Source: Pseudomonas sp. 6D_7.1_Bac1 (GTDB lineage Bacteria; Pseudomonadota; Gammaproteobacteria; Pseudomonadales; Pseudomonadaceae). Taken from it: 64,000 nucleotides of DNA. The stretch is from the NCBI RefSeq assembly GCF_025465945.1, contig NZ_JANLNW010000067.1, positions 1 through 64,000 of the forward strand, given 5' to 3'. The notes beneath the pieces are model-generated. The model ran no database searches, was not told where the DNA came from, and saw nothing but the letters and a program-made list of their open reading frames with translations. Shown here piece by piece: positions 25,648 through 34,952 of this stretch. A program made the position numbers and the translations under genes. The stretch's first letter is position 1. Each line of letters starts with the position of its first letter.

Positions 25648-28335
25648 TTATGCAACTGATCCGTCAACTTTTTTATGGTTTTGCGGCAACCTTGTTCTGG
25701 GTTGGGGGATTGGCGGCAGGCTCGTGCTGGCGGCGACCTCCTGCTCAAGTTGTGTCAGTCGCTCTGTCACGCCCTCTGCTTCACTGGCGGCATCGACAGC
25801 TGTTTGCGCAAGCGTCAACACCTTATCGATTGCTTCAAAAGGGTCGATTCCGGTATTGAGCAATTGCATGACCTCGCGCTGTTTGTCGGAAGCAAGTGCT
25901 TCCAGTTGCGTATAGAACATCTCCTGAATACGCTCGGGATAGGCATTGATACTGTCAGTGAAATTCTTGATTTTGTTGAGCAGTTCGCTACCCCCGTTTA
26001 CAGCGCTTTGCAGCCCGTCTGAAACTTGGTTTGCGATGTCCGAACCTGTTTGCACTACATTTTTGAGTTCTTCTGTATGAAGTACTTCTGCCAGCTTCAG
26101 ACCCTTCTTGAAAAAGTAATACCTTAGTGCCGGCATGGCTATGGCGCCGACGACCAAACCGACACCCGCCCCAATAGCAGAACCGATACCAGGCACGACA
26201 GAGCCTATTGCGGCACCTGCTGCAGCACCTTCAGCCATGCCTTTAACAACTGACTTGATACCGTGTCTGGATTTAATGAATTTTCCAAATGTCATGCTTT
26301 CTCGAACTTGAGCAATATCCGCTCCTTCGGGAACCAGGGCATCAAATTTGGTTGCAAGGTTATGCATCTGATCCACCGCATTTTTAGCGGTGTCTAACAT
26401 GCCGATCGAGTGGCGCAATATGTCAAATACGACCTTTATCTCTCCCTCTTTGTCGATATATCGAACCGGGTTATTACCCACCATCGCATACAGATTCAGC
26501 CCATCCACATCCCCGCCGGGATCGGCACTGACCCAGCGTTGTAACCACGGTGCGTAATAGCGCTGCCCATAGTAATAAAGCCCGCTGACATCCATTTCCT
26601 TGCCTGAATACCGAGTGGTCTTGTAATCAGCCTCCACCGCCGAGCGCGCCGCCCACCAGCAGGTGCGGCCGAAGGGGGCATACAACTCGTGGCTGATCAC
26701 CGCGCCGTCGCGGTCCAGTTCAAGGGTGCTGGAGCCCAGGTGGTCGTCGAGGCTGTAGCGCAACTGGTTATCGTCGATGCCATTGGGCTTGCCCTTGACC
26801 CAGTGCAGGCAGCGCGCACTGCCGGGCAGGGTGATGACGTGCAATTCTTCGCTGTCGTCGAGGGTGCGGATTTCCAGTCCCGGCAAGTAGCGCACGTCGC
26901 GGTTGTGGCTGACGGACCTGGTCTGTGTGATCAGCCGTTTGTGCACGCGCACGCCCTGGCTGTAAGCGTAGGTTTCCTCATCGTTAACCCCCGTTTCCCG
27001 CTCGATCAGGCTGGCGCTGCTCAGCTGGTCGCGGTGATTCCAGCGCAGCGGTTGATCGGCTTGCCGCATCTGCTGATTGCCGTGGGCATCGAAGCCTTCC
27101 TCGAACACCGGCTCGGGGTCGCCTTCCTGCCAGCTGAGGCCGCGATTGCTGTTGGGGTCGATGCGCAGGTGATGGGTGTAGCAATTGCCTTCACGCTGGT
27201 GACAAAGCCACGTCAGGTTGCCACCCAGGTCGTAGTCGTACTGCTCGGTGTAGTTGAGGAGACGGCCCGTATCGATAGGCGTGACCAATTCGGGCAATCC
27301 CGGCCGGAGGGTGGCGCCGGCTACTTCAAAACCACTGGCGCTGGTCTGCCGGTACAGCGAGTCATAGGCAAAGTCTCGGTCGCCATCCACGCGCTGGTTG
27401 GCAAAAAACACAGGCTTGAAGAGGTGGTCCTCGATACACAGAATGTTGCCCATGCGGTCATAGTGATAACTGAGGTTTTGCAACAGCGGTTGTCCTGGGA
27501 GTCCGGCCCTCTGGTTCGTCAGGCGACCGTCGGCCGGGTCGTAGGTCCAGCGGCTGACAACGCCGTTGCCAGCGGTTTGCGTTTCAATCTGCGCGAACGC
27601 GTTGTAGGTCAAACCCTGCAACACCGGTTGCAGTGAGTCGTCACCCTTGAGCTGGAGAAAGCTCTGCTTGAGCTGCCCGGCAAGGTCGAACCGTGCGTGC
27701 TGCCGATGGCCGGCAGCGTCGGTCTGGGTCAGCAGCGCACCGTTGGCGCTGTAGCGCCACGAGGTCGTAGCGATCAGGCCGTCGAGAAACGTCCGGGTTT
27801 CGCCCAACGGCGTACCCAGCAGGCTGAAACCTGCGAAGTCGAGCCTGCCCGCCGGATCCTGTTGAGCGATTTTCTGACCGCGCAGATTGTGGCCGGGATC
27901 CGCCGAATGGTCGGCGTAGGTGATGCGTTCGACGGTGGTCTGCGGCTGCCCTCGCGGCTGTTCGTGCAGGGCGACCACGCGCAACTGGTCGTCGTAATCG
28001 GTTTGCCAATGACAACCGCGGCCGTCCCAGCGTTGCAGCGCTTGTCCGGCAACCCCGACCAGGTGCAAACGCCAACCGGCATCAACGCTGTCGACCCGCA
28101 ACGCTGTACCGGAAAGCCCATGGACGGTGGAAATGTTGGGTTTTGGGGCGCTGCCGAACAGCCGCGGGTCCCATTGCGCAATCAGGCGTCCGATGGGGTC
28201 ATGGATTTGCCGGGTGACCAATGCCTGGGCTGGCGTATCGACTTGCTTGCGCAGGTATTCGACGTGCCGAACGGGCAAACCACGGCCGTCGTTGACCTTC
28301 AGGGTCGGTGTGTTGCGATGCACCGGAAGGTTCAT
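25648..28335 (-). CDS. Tc toxin subunit C (TccC-like Rhs protein), first copy, different C-terminal toxin
   Basis: 895 residues. Its N-terminal 630 residues are paralogous to the neighbouring TccC (same YLRK, QWDPRLFG and LRVDSVD blocks), with the core motif SGLYYYGQRYYAPWLQRW near 582-600 followed by NPVRYIDKEG, in which the usual DP is DK. The tip (about 630-895) is unrelated to the other copy: a Gly/Ala zipper near 702-734 (GAAIGSVVPGIGSAIGAGVG) followed by amphipathic helices and a coiled coil (about 745-870). No enzyme motif is visible; a membrane-active toxin is possible (inference). Its ATG overlaps the TcB stop (ATGA). Confidence 0.87.
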   Translation of the reverse strand: MNLPVHRNTPTLKVNDGRGLPVRHVEYLRKQVDTPAQALVTRQIHDPIGRLIAQWDPRLFGSAPKPNISTVHGLSGTALRVDSVDAGWRLHLVGVAGQALQRWDGRGCHWQTDYDDQLRVVALHEQPRGQPQTTVERITYADHSADPGHNLRGQKIAQQDPAGRLDFAGFSLLGTPLGETRTFLDGLIATTSWRYSANGALLTQTDAAGHRQHARFDLAGQLKQSFLQLKGDDSLQPVLQGLTYNAFAQIETQTAGNGVVSRWTYDPADGRLTNQRAGLPGQPLLQNLSYHYDRMGNILCIEDHLFKPVFFANQRVDGDRDFAYDSLYRQTSASGFEVAGATLRPGLPELVTPIDTGRLLNYTEQYDYDLGGNLTWLCHQREGNCYTHHLRIDPNSNRGLSWQEGDPEPVFEEGFDAHGNQQMRQADQPLRWNHRDQLSSASLIERETGVNDEETYAYSQGVRVHKRLITQTRSVSHNRDVRYLPGLEIRTLDDSEELHVITLPGSARCLHWVKGKPNGIDDNQLRYSLDDHLGSSTLELDRDGAVISHELYAPFGRTCWWAARSAVEADYKTTRYSGKEMDVSGLYYYGQRYYAPWLQRWVSADPGGDVDGLNLYAMVGNNPVRYIDKEGEIKVVFDILRHSIGMLDTAKNAVDQMHNLATKFDALVPEGADIAQVRESMTFGKFIKSRHGIKSVVKGMAEGAAAGAAIGSVVPGIGSAIGAGVGLVVGAIAMPALRYYFFKKGLKLAEVLHTEELKNVVQTGSDIANQVSDGLQSAVNGGSELLNKIKNFTDSINAYPERIQEMFYTQLEALASDKQREVMQLLNTGIDPFEAIDKVLTLAQTAVDAASEAEGVTERLTQLEQEVAASTSLPPIPQPRTRLPQNHKKVDGSVA

Positions 28336-31300
28336 GGCGTGTTCCGGCCCTGGCGCCTATCCGGTTCGGGTTCATAGGTGTCGTTGAAGTCCTCACGGGT
28401 CTGACACCAAGGGTGGTAGGTCTCGCGTGATTCATAGCCTTTGGCACTGATGACTTTGACCGGCCGGCCCAACGGGTCATAAAACTGCTGGTCGTGATAG
28501 CCGAACCGGCGAAACGATGCATCATTGATGTAGCGCCAGGCGCTGGCAAAGTAGGGGCGGTAGACCCGCACGGCCAAGCCCTTGTTGTTGTATTCCACCC
28601 GTTCGCTGACGCGCCAGCGCGGGTCGGCGTGACGCTCCAATGGTTCGCCGGTTTGCGGGTCAAGTTCCAGTTCGCCTTGCGCATTGACAACCCAGGCCAT
28701 CCCCGGCTCAACCAACTGCTTGGTTTGCAAGGTCCGGCCAAAGCCATCGACGCAGGTCAGTAGCATCTGAATTTGCTGACCCGTGTCGGCGTCCGGGTAG
28801 TCGTCGGCGGTCAGCACCAGACTGTGTACGGGCTCACGTGGCGTGCTACGGATCAGCTCCAGCAGTGCCTGTTCGGCCGCTGTTCGGGCCTTGAGCCTGG
28901 CAAGACGCGAGCGAGCACTGGCGCGAATGTGCAGGGACGGCAGAATGTAACCCTGCGCGATCCACTGGGCTAACCGATCGGGGGGCTGGCGCGCCGTATC
29001 GGGTAGCGTGCCCATCCAGCTGAGCAAGTCCTTGCGCAATACGCTGGCTGCTCTTTGCAGGGCGGCGATTGGATTCCGGATCGCTTCGCCAGGGCTGGCG
29101 TCTTCGGGGCGTTGGTGTTTATCGAGGGGGTCGAAACCTATGTCCGCGCCGTTTTCAGTGCCAAAGAAACTGATTGCCAGCGGTTGTCCGGAAGGTTCGT
29201 AGAGGGCCTCCTGTACATTCTCATTGGCATCGATGACACGTTTGGGTTGGAGTGCGTGGTAATCGTATTCGGCGCGGGTGGTGCAGCCATCCGGCAACTT
29301 AACGGTCTCGGTCAGCACGTGATAGGCGTCGTAGCTGATCGTGGTCACCCCATGACTCTCGGTCGCATTGAATTGCACTAGCTTGTAGAAACCGCTGAGG
29401 TCGGCGTAACGGGAAAAACCGTTCAGTGCCGACCACAGGTTTTCCTGCGCGTCCTCTTCTTCGTCATCGTCGAGAAACAGCTTCATGGGCAGGAAGCCGA
29501 TTTTCTTCAGTTCCGCCCTGATGTCGAACGGTGGGGGCAAGGTGTCGTAGGCCGTCAACGCCGTTTCGTCCAGCGCCGCCAGATCCAGCGGGCCAGCCAA
29601 CGCCCGGATGTGGGCGCTGCCGTCGGGCAACTGGTTGCCGTCGGCAGACAAATAGCTCTGTCGCGACAACTGGCTCAACAGCCGCAACGCTTTCCATTCA
29701 TCCCACGTGTGGGATGGGCTCAGGTATTCATACGACACTTCTTCGGGCTTGAGCCCGGTAGGCAGCGATCCTTTGGGCAGCTCCAACACATTGAGGCGCT
29801 GGCGCCACGGCAGGCCGAGCCGCCAGCCTTGCAGCTCGTCGAGGTGAATGAACTCGGCGCGCGATTCGCTCAAGTAATAACGCTGTTGCGCTTCATCATG
29901 GGCATCCCGCCACCATTGAGCCTCATCGGGATCGGTAAAGGGTGGCTCGTCCCGTTCGTTTTTGCGCCGTGCATAGCTGACGGTCAACGCTCGAACAGGC
30001 GTGCCGAAACGGTCCCATTGCAGGGTGATTTCATTACGGCACAGCGGATCATCGGCGTGGCGTTCGTACTGGTAGCTGATCTTTTCGACCAGCAACGGCA
30101 GGACAATCGCATGAGGATGGTGCGGGGCCATGGGCCGCAGTTCACGCACCAGATAACGCGACTGCTCCACCGAATAGGGAACTCTGGTCTTGAGGTCATC
30201 CTGCGCGGCGAAGACTTCCACCCGCAGCACCGAGCCGCTCAGGCTTCGGGCGATTTCATGCAGTGTGTCCTCGTCGGTGGGGTTGATGAGTTCATCGATG
30301 CCGTCCTTCTCGTGGAAGTGACTGATCAGCGTCTTACCCAACGGATGGGCGTCGTTGTCGCCATCGAAATATCCCTCGCGAGGCAGGTCCACCTGGCGTC
30401 CGGTATGGAACCAGGTACGGGTCAATAGCGGTGCGGTAAAACCGGTTTCACCTTCCTCCGGGCTGGTTTCGCTGTCGGTCTGGTGCAGCAGGCCAAAGCC
30501 ACGAAACTCGCGGTCGCGGCTGTCGTAAAAGCCGTTGAAATAGTGGAAGAACTGCTTCAGGCAGTTGCCGGTAATCTCGTCGAGCTGGCTCTGCTGGCTG
30601 ACCACCTGTACCGGAAACGGCAGGTAGCAGGGCAGTGGGTTATTGGCATCCGGCCATTGCTGTTTTTCATCCAGCCACTCTTGCGCAGAGCTGCGGTAGC
30701 GCACGGTGCCGGAGCAGCCCATGTTGTTGTTGGTCGCCACCAATGCGTAAGGGCGAACGCCGACAAAATCGTAACGCCAGTGCCGTGGCGACGGGTGCGG
30801 TACCGTGAGGATCAAACTGGCGCAGCCGAGCCCTTGCAGGTCAGCGAAGTTGACCTGGCTCAGGGTGTCGTAGCGCACCCCCTCGGGCCAGGTCACGAGA
30901 ATCGGCGTTTGTTCGAGCCGATTGCCGCCGCGATTGAGGTAGATATCGAAGTGATCCGAATGCAGATAAATCAGCGCCGGGGCGCCGGAACCATCGAGGT
31001 CGGCGATTCGCACCCGCGCCGCATCGAACTGCCCATACTCGAAGGGCAGGGCGCCCATGACGAAGCCTTTGCCGAAACGTCCATGACCCAGGTTCGGCCA
31101 GCATTTGATTTCGTCGTGTCGAATGCGGCACAGGTCCGGCAGGTCGCTGCCGAGCATATGACCCAGAAACACCAGTTCGCTACGCGAGTTGCTGAACAAC
31201 GGCAGGCTGTCGTCGTCAGGCTCGTGGGGCACGTCCTGCCCGGGCGCAAAGCCGTCTTCGCGAAGGTTGGCGTAAAGACGCACGCTTTTGGGGCCAATCA

Positions 31301-32900
31301 ACGCCAGTGAACTGAGGCCGTTTCCCGTCAGGTCGCCGAACTGCGCCAGCGCGTTGAAAAACTCCAAGGGGAAAGCGCTGAAGGTGCTGAACGGCGACCA
31401 GCTACGGTCAGGGTTGAGCGCATAGAAACCACTGAAGGCCGGTTGCGCAAAAATCCAGTCGAAACGGCCATCACCGGTCAGGTCGCTGAGGGATTGCTTT
31501 ACCGGTTTACTGCTATCGGCGACCGGAATGGTCGGCAATGCCTGCCACGGGCCGTAAGTTATTTCATCGGGGTGGTTCAGCCCGCGCAGCGGTTCGCGGT
31601 AGTACCAGCTCTGGTCGTACTGGCAGAGGAAACCCGGTACACCCTCGCCATATAGGTCGATGCACTGATGGTGTTGCCCGTCCTGGATGCCGGGCATATG
31701 TTCGAAGGGGAAGAACGGCGTGGATTGGGTGTTGACCTCGAACGGTGAGTAATCGAACTCCATCGGCGGCATGTGCTCTGTCGCGCCGCTGGCGTCGTAG
31801 GCTTGGTAGTGCGCGGCGCACAACTGGCTGTAGAACAGCGGTTGCGGTTGATACTCCAGCAACAGGCGTTTGACCAGCGCGGGATTTGGCCCCAGTTCAT
31901 CGGGGAAGTGGTGAAACATCAAAACCTGCTGGCACAGGCGTCGGGTGCTCAATTCGAAGCCGTAACCGTAGGAGAAGAAGGGGTCGCGGCGAGTCAGCCA
32001 CTCACCGATGTCGTCGTCGGGTTGTGGAAACGGTTCTCCATAGACGGGTTTTTTGTCCCACTCCACCGTGCGTTCGCCGTAGTCGAACACCAGATGAAAG
32101 TGCCAATCCAGCGCGTCCGGGTTGTCCACGGTCCACGCATAAAGATGCTCGCTAGCGCTGAAATTGCCGTAACACACACGCCGCAGATAGCGCTGGGCCC
32201 GGTAATCGTGGGGTTGATCATCGAGCGGGTCTTCGGCTTTGTACTCGAAGACGATGTGTTCGCCATGAGCGTTCATGCTTTCGAGCAGCAGCCAGACACC
32301 GACTCGCTGTTCATCCTGCGGATCGGCGCGTCGCGAAGCCTCGGATTTGCCGTAAATATGCAAACTGCCATCGGCCCTGTGCACCAGCCAGAAGGGTGGT
32401 TGTCCATTGGCGGGTTGCCAGAGCTCGATCAGATCGAAGGCGCCTTCGACCCGAGGCCAGTAACGGACCACCGCGTGCTCGCCGACAGGTTTGCCATTGT
32501 AGTGATCTTCGGGGCGGGACTGGATGTGCCCCTCCTTATCGCGCTCGGGCATCCACTTGTCACCGCTGGGGCCGACGATAACGTCGTCTTCGAAGTAGCG
32601 CGGAACACCTTTGCTGGTCTGGCGAGTGATGGCGTTGATGGTCAATTGCCAACCGAGGCCGAACGGGCCGTTGCCCGCCTGACTGTCGTAACTCAACCCC
32701 AGCGCAGGATCAAAACCGCGTCCCGACGAGATCGGTAGCGGCAGCTCAAAGGAAGCCTTGCCGCTGGTGCCAATGGCGCCCCAGCTTTTGCCGATGGTGG
32801 TGATCGCGGCACTCTTGGCAATGGACGGCGGGGTGAGGCTTTGGGAGGTTTGATCTTCCACGGTCTGATCCTGTTCCAGCCTGGCGAGCGGAGTACTCAC
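28332..32900 (-). CDS. Tc toxin subunit B (TcB; SpvB/TcdB-type cocoon protein)
   Basis: 1522 residues with a GTG start (MSTPLARLEQ). Domains: SpvB-like N-terminus (about 25-330; GKASFELPLPISSGRGFDPA near 46), a beta-propeller region with FG-GAP-like repeats (about 380-700; LTGDGRFDWIF, FGDLTGNGLSSLALIG, DLDGSGAPALIY), TcdB middle domains (about 700-1050) and a C-terminal YD-repeat part. The length fits TcB (about 1480-1500). It binds TccC to form the cocoon that holds the toxin tip and docks on the TcA pore. First gene of the minus-strand arm; a 22-bp palindrome lies 25 bases upstream. The ribosome site is weak. Confidence 0.93.
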   Translation of the reverse strand: MSTPLARLEQDQTVEDQTSQSLTPPSIAKSAAITTIGKSWGAIGTSGKASFELPLPISSGRGFDPALGLSYDSQAGNGPFGLGWQLTINAITRQTSKGVPRYFEDDVIVGPSGDKWMPERDKEGHIQSRPEDHYNGKPVGEHAVVRYWPRVEGAFDLIELWQPANGQPPFWLVHRADGSLHIYGKSEASRRADPQDEQRVGVWLLLESMNAHGEHIVFEYKAEDPLDDQPHDYRAQRYLRRVCYGNFSASEHLYAWTVDNPDALDWHFHLVFDYGERTVEWDKKPVYGEPFPQPDDDIGEWLTRRDPFFSYGYGFELSTRRLCQQVLMFHHFPDELGPNPALVKRLLLEYQPQPLFYSQLCAAHYQAYDASGATEHMPPMEFDYSPFEVNTQSTPFFPFEHMPGIQDGQHHQCIDLYGEGVPGFLCQYDQSWYYREPLRGLNHPDEITYGPWQALPTIPVADSSKPVKQSLSDLTGDGRFDWIFAQPAFSGFYALNPDRSWSPFSTFSAFPLEFFNALAQFGDLTGNGLSSLALIGPKSVRLYANLREDGFAPGQDVPHEPDDDSLPLFSNSRSELVFLGHMLGSDLPDLCRIRHDEIKCWPNLGHGRFGKGFVMGALPFEYGQFDAARVRIADLDGSGAPALIYLHSDHFDIYLNRGGNRLEQTPILVTWPEGVRYDTLSQVNFADLQGLGCASLILTVPHPSPRHWRYDFVGVRPYALVATNNNMGCSGTVRYRSSAQEWLDEKQQWPDANNPLPCYLPFPVQVVSQQSQLDEITGNCLKQFFHYFNGFYDSRDREFRGFGLLHQTDSETSPEEGETGFTAPLLTRTWFHTGRQVDLPREGYFDGDNDAHPLGKTLISHFHEKDGIDELINPTDEDTLHEIARSLSGSVLRVEVFAAQDDLKTRVPYSVEQSRYLVRELRPMAPHHPHAIVLPLLVEKISYQYERHADDPLCRNEITLQWDRFGTPVRALTVSYARRKNERDEPPFTDPDEAQWWRDAHDEAQQRYYLSESRAEFIHLDELQGWRLGLPWRQRLNVLELPKGSLPTGLKPEEVSYEYLSPSHTWDEWKALRLLSQLSRQSYLSADGNQLPDGSAHIRALAGPLDLAALDETALTAYDTLPPPFDIRAELKKIGFLPMKLFLDDDEEEDAQENLWSALNGFSRYADLSGFYKLVQFNATESHGVTTISYDAYHVLTETVKLPDGCTTRAEYDYHALQPKRVIDANENVQEALYEPSGQPLAISFFGTENGADIGFDPLDKHQRPEDASPGEAIRNPIAALQRAASVLRKDLLSWMGTLPDTARQPPDRLAQWIAQGYILPSLHIRASARSRLARLKARTAAEQALLELIRSTPREPVHSLVLTADDYPDADTGQQIQMLLTCVDGFGRTLQTKQLVEPGMAWVVNAQGELELDPQTGEPLERHADPRWRVSERVEYNNKGLAVRVYRPYFASAWRYINDASFRRFGYHDQQFYDPLGRPVKVISAKGYESRETYHPWCQTREDFNDTYEPEPDRRQGRNTP

Positions 32901-32924
32901 GCTACCAAGTTGGGCCGGTGCCGT

Positions 32925-32946
32925 AACCTGTCAGACTTGACAGGTT
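32925..32946. promoter_or_regulatory. 22-bp palindrome upstream of TcB
   Basis: Perfect arms AACCTGTCA and TGACAGGTT around GACT, 25 bases before the TcB start. A palindrome of the same 9-4-9 design with the same CTGTCA/TGACAG core lies upstream of the TcA operon at 44630. It is probably an operator for a dimeric repressor, although a 5' UTR hairpin is possible. Confidence 0.6.
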
Positions 32947-33035
32947 GGAAGGGTTTTCCTAGAACAAATAAGCGTATAGGTTGAATTTTTTATCGCCATC
33001 CGTGCGTATTGCCTCAGACGGACGACAGGCGAAAA

Positions 33036-33069
33036 AAAGCCGCACTGTTTTTGCAAACAGTGCGGCTTT
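33036..33069 (-). terminator. Terminator of the fumarase gene
   Basis: Perfect 15-base arms AAAGCCGCACTGTTT and AAACAGTGCGGCTTT around TTGC, ending in a T-run (TTTTTTTC) on the minus strand, 21 bases after the fumarase stop. Confidence 0.9.
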
Positions 33070-33089
33070 CTTTACCAACGGTGAAAGGC

Positions 33090-34613
33090 TTACTGCACTT
33101 CTACCGCCAGGCTTTCACTGATCTTCTTCTGCCAGATGGCAGGTCCGGTGATGTGCACCGACTCGCCCTTGCTGTCGACCGCAACGGTCACGGGCATGTC
33201 TTTGACGTCGAACTCGTAGATCGCTTCCATGCCCAGTTCGGCGAACGCCACAACGCGGGACTTCTTGATCGCTTGCGCCACCAGATAAGCCGCGCCGCCC
33301 ACTGCCATCAGGTAAACCGCCTTGTGGTCCTTGATCGCTTCGATCGCGGTCGGGCCGCGTTCGGATTTGCCGATCATGCCCAGCAGGCCGGTTTGCTCGA
33401 GGATCTGGCGAGTGAACTTGTCCATCCGCGTCGCAGTAGTCGGACCGGCAGGGCCAACCACTTCTTCGCGCACCGGATCGACCGGGCCGACGTAGTAGAT
33501 GAACCGACCCTTGAGGTCCACCGGCAGGGTTTCACCCTTGTTCAGCATCTCGACCATGCGCTTGTGCGCGGCGTCGCGACCGGTGAGCATCTTGCCGTTG
33601 AGCAGGACGGTTTCGCCCGGCTTCCAGCTCTGCACGTCTTCCGGCGTCAGGGTGTCGAGGTTGACGCGGCGAGCCGACGGGCCGGCTTCCCAGACGATTT
33701 CCGGGTAGGCGTCCAGCGGTGGCGCTTCCAGCGACGCCGGGCCGCTGCCGTCGAGCACGAAGTGCGCGTGACGGGTGGCGGCGCAGTTAGGGATCATGCA
33801 CACCGGCAACGAAGCGGCGTGGGTCGGGTAATCCATGATCTTCACGTCGAGCACGGTGGTCAGGCCACCCAGGCCCTGGGCGCCGATGCCCAGTTGGTTG
33901 ACCTTCTCGAACAGCTCCAGACGCATCTCTTCGATACGGTTGGACGGGCCGCGCTTTTTCAGCTCGTGAATGTCGATGGATTCCATCAACACTTCCTTGG
34001 CCATCACCGCAGCTTTTTCGGCGGTGCCGCCAATACCGATGCCGAGCATGCCCGGTGGGCACCAGCCAGCGCCCATGGTCGGAACAGTCTTGAGCACCCA
34101 GTCAACGATCGAGTCGGACGGGTTGAGCATGGCCATTTTCGACTTGTTCTCGGAACCGCCGCCCTTGGCTGCCACGTCGACTTCCACGGTGTTACCCGGA
34201 ACGATCGAATAGTGGATCACGGCCGGGGTGTTGTCCTTGGTGTTCTTGCGAGCACCCGCCGGGTCGGCGAGGATCGAAGCGCGCAGGACGTTTTCCGGCA
34301 GGTTGTAGGCGCGACGTACGCCTTCGTTGATCATGTCGTCCAGGCCCATGGTCGCGCCATCCCAGCGCACGTCCATGCCCACGCGGACAAACACGGTGAC
34401 GATGCCGGTGTCCTGGCAGATCGGACGGTGGCCGGTGGCGCACATGCGCGAGTTGATCAGGATCTGCGCCATCGAGTCGCGGGCTGCCGGCGACTCTTCA
34501 CGCAGGTAGGCCTCGTGCATCGCCTGGATGAAATCCACGGGGTGGTAGTAGGAAATGAACTGCAGGGCGTCGGCAACGCTCTGAATCAGGTCGTCTTGCT
34601 TGATCACGGTCAT
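33090..34613 (-). CDS. fumA: Class I (4Fe-4S) fumarate hydratase
   Basis: 507 residues from the ATG at 34613, which has GAGGAG at the right distance; the frame opens ten codons earlier. Interconverts fumarate and malate in the TCA cycle. The N-terminal alpha domain (about 10-290) has the cluster Cys region in TGHRPICQDTGIVTVFVR, the motif GAGWCPPGMLGIGIGGTAEK, and PVCMIPNCAATRH. The C-terminal beta domain (about 330-500) contains DAAHKRMVEMLNKG and GPTTATRMD. The order with the GGDEF protein, ferredoxin reductase, enoyl-CoA hydratase and pyruvate kinase genes corresponds to PA4333-PA4329 in P. aeruginosa. This marks core chromosome between the two toxin arms. Confidence 0.94.
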   Translation of the reverse strand: MTVIKQDDLIQSVADALQFISYYHPVDFIQAMHEAYLREESPAARDSMAQILINSRMCATGHRPICQDTGIVTVFVRVGMDVRWDGATMGLDDMINEGVRRAYNLPENVLRASILADPAGARKNTKDNTPAVIHYSIVPGNTVEVDVAAKGGGSENKSKMAMLNPSDSIVDWVLKTVPTMGAGWCPPGMLGIGIGGTAEKAAVMAKEVLMESIDIHELKKRGPSNRIEEMRLELFEKVNQLGIGAQGLGGLTTVLDVKIMDYPTHAASLPVCMIPNCAATRHAHFVLDGSGPASLEAPPLDAYPEIVWEAGPSARRVNLDTLTPEDVQSWKPGETVLLNGKMLTGRDAAHKRMVEMLNKGETLPVDLKGRFIYYVGPVDPVREEVVGPAGPTTATRMDKFTRQILEQTGLLGMIGKSERGPTAIEAIKDHKAVYLMAVGGAAYLVAQAIKKSRVVAFAELGMEAIYEFDVKDMPVTVAVDSKGESVHITGPAIWQKKISESLAVEVQ

Positions 34614-34952
34614 GAGTCGCGCTCCTCTAAAAGACGGGAACATTCAATAAGGTGCTTGCAGTTGGGGTGTATCGGTCGTCTGCAAACACCTTTCAAGGCA
34701 CGCCGGGGTTGCTGGCGCGACGCTAAAAAGGCGCGGCAGTATAACGCGCCTCGAAGCCGGGCACACCCGCCGGCAGTCAAACCAAAGTCGCATAGGGTCA
34801 AGCATGTTCCTCTATCGGCAAAGGTTTGCCTGGCCTGCATTGCATCGTGCACGGCTTATCGCCCAAAAATTGAATGGTCATTTTTGAGGTGCAACACTAA
34901 AGTGGCATCTGGCCTTTAGGGTAGGGCACGCTTATCAACCCCCCTCTGCACG
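34614..34952. other. Fumarase/diguanylate cyclase divergent intergenic region
   Basis: 339 bases between divergent genes. It should hold both promoters, but I see no confident -10/-35 pair, operator or small gene. The half next to the fumarase gene is high GC; the half near 34850-34920 is more AT-rich. Confidence 0.4.

Noticed and set aside
26689..27636. A 315-codon plus-strand frame opposite the first TccC gene
   Set aside because: Antisense shadow of an Rhs-repeat gene; the Val/Ala-rich text has no start site or domain.
33009..34919. A 636-codon open frame on the plus strand
   Set aside because: It is antisense to the fumarase gene, has a His/Val/Gly-rich composition typical of reverse frames in high-GC DNA, and shows no domain.
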